Below, piece by piece: positions 23,321-23,621 of a stretch of 23,621 bases of DNA; position 1 is the first letter of the stretch, and each line of letters begins with the position of its first letter. The notes under the pieces were generated by a model. That model saw only the letters and a list, made by a program, of their open reading frames with translations. It had not been told where the DNA came from and did no database searches. Position numbers and translations under genes: made by a program. Source of the DNA: DATKDU01 sp035512595 (GTDB taxonomy: Bacteria > Planctomycetota > Planctomycetia > Pirellulales > Pirellulaceae); the NCBI GenBank assembly GCA_035512595.1, contig DATKDU010000158.1:1-23621 (forward strand), in the 5' to 3' direction.

Positions 23321-23490
23321 TGGTTCTGTCCCCCCAGACTGGCCAGTCTTGTTTCCATAAGCTATTGAAGCATAGTCACTTGCGCCGCAACTGGCGGTGC
23401 CGCTGGTGAGCCGGATTCGGCCTCTGGTATACTTGCAGGTGTTCTTGTCCCTAGGGCCAGGTGCGGCGGCGGGTTGCTGCCGGGAATGGA

Positions 23491-23621
23491 ATGACCGAAG
23501 CGACAATATCGCTGGCCGACCCGCAGCGGATCCTTTCGCTGTTTGGGCCGCGCGACCAGCACCTGCGCGCCATCCGTGAGACGCTCGGGGTCAGCATCCA
23601 TCACCGCGATGGGGAGATCCG
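23491..23621 (+). CDS. PhoH family protein, N-terminal part (runs off the right edge)
   Basis: The frame from ATG 23491 is open to the window end and reads MTEATISLADPQRILSLFGP, then RDQHLRAIRETLGVS and HHRDGEIR. This is the conserved N-terminal region of PhoH/YbeZ ATPases, which precedes the RecA-like NTPase domain. PhoH-like proteins act in RNA and ribosome metabolism, often beside ybeY. Only 43 codons are visible. GGGAATGGA precedes the ATG and is a weak ribosome site; a TATACT lies at 23428-23433 upstream without a good -35. Confidence 0.88.
   Translation, partial: MTEATISLADPQRILSLFGPRDQHLRAIRETLGVSIHHRDGEI

Overview
The window (about 23.6 kb, GC-rich) looks like chromosome of a planctomycete, probably in or near the Pirellulales/Gemmatales type. 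The basis is a DUF1501 / DUF1549-DUF1553 (PSD1) gene set, Tat-exported DUF1501 proteins, an adhesin with the planctomycete N-terminal LEQLERRE-type motif, a stand-alone copy of the C-terminal module of PVC heme-binding proteins, weak or absent Shine-Dalgarno sites at many genes, and many short palindromic repeats of the kind that litter planctomycete genomes. No rRNA, tRNA, CRISPR array or transposase gene was seen. Two real genes run off the window: the adhesin at the left edge (minus strand) and a PhoH-like gene at the right edge (plus strand).

Layout. 1-1997: 5' part of a cadherin/Big_9-type tandem-repeat surface protein (minus). 1998-2794: long non-coding leader region with two hairpins. 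2795-3616: sugar phosphate isomerase/epimerase (minus). 3690-4850: a frameshifted PIN/VapC-type toxin, a small partner protein that overlaps it, and an unknown gene (plus). 4857-7464: threonine dehydratase ilvA (minus), followed by two unknown small genes and a degenerate second copy of the ilvA 3' end, so the two unknown genes are bracketed by a direct repeat. 7593-12539: DUF1501, a TPR-like secreted protein and a frameshifted PSD1 (DUF1549/DUF1553) gene in one plus-strand run. 12722-13609: FkbM-type methyltransferase. 13785-14354: DJ-1/PfpI protein (minus). 14575-15957: second DUF1501. 16061-17332: tRNA 2-thiouridylase mnmA (minus). 17644-18321: zinc-ribbon membrane protein (minus). 18512-19390: heme-binding-protein C-terminal module and an LEA-like lipoprotein (plus). 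19359-20738: PQQ beta-propeller exported protein (minus). 20846-23621: small leader ORF, membrane protein, small partner, P-loop ATPase and phoH (plus).

The most striking property is the repeat load and where the repeats sit. At least seven palindromic families and one heptamer family (GGTTCAG / CAATCCG) are present. Several copies lie in frame inside conserved genes (twice in mnmA, once in ilvA, several times in PSD1), which recalls the palindromic elements inside Rickettsia proteins. Three conserved genes (ilvA, mnmA, the DJ-1 gene) have a repeat ending one or two bases upstream of the start codon and no visible Shine-Dalgarno. A 170-175 bp MITE-like element with palindromic ends is present twice. 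One heptamer tract in the PSD1 gene sits exactly where the reading frame is lost, and one extra heptamer would restore it, so that gene could be phase variable.

All calls come from reading the sequence and from recalled family knowledge; no database search was done. Family names are firm for MnmA, IlvA, DUF1501, PSD1, FkbM, PhoH, the PQQ propeller and the adhesin. They are weak for the short hypothetical proteins.
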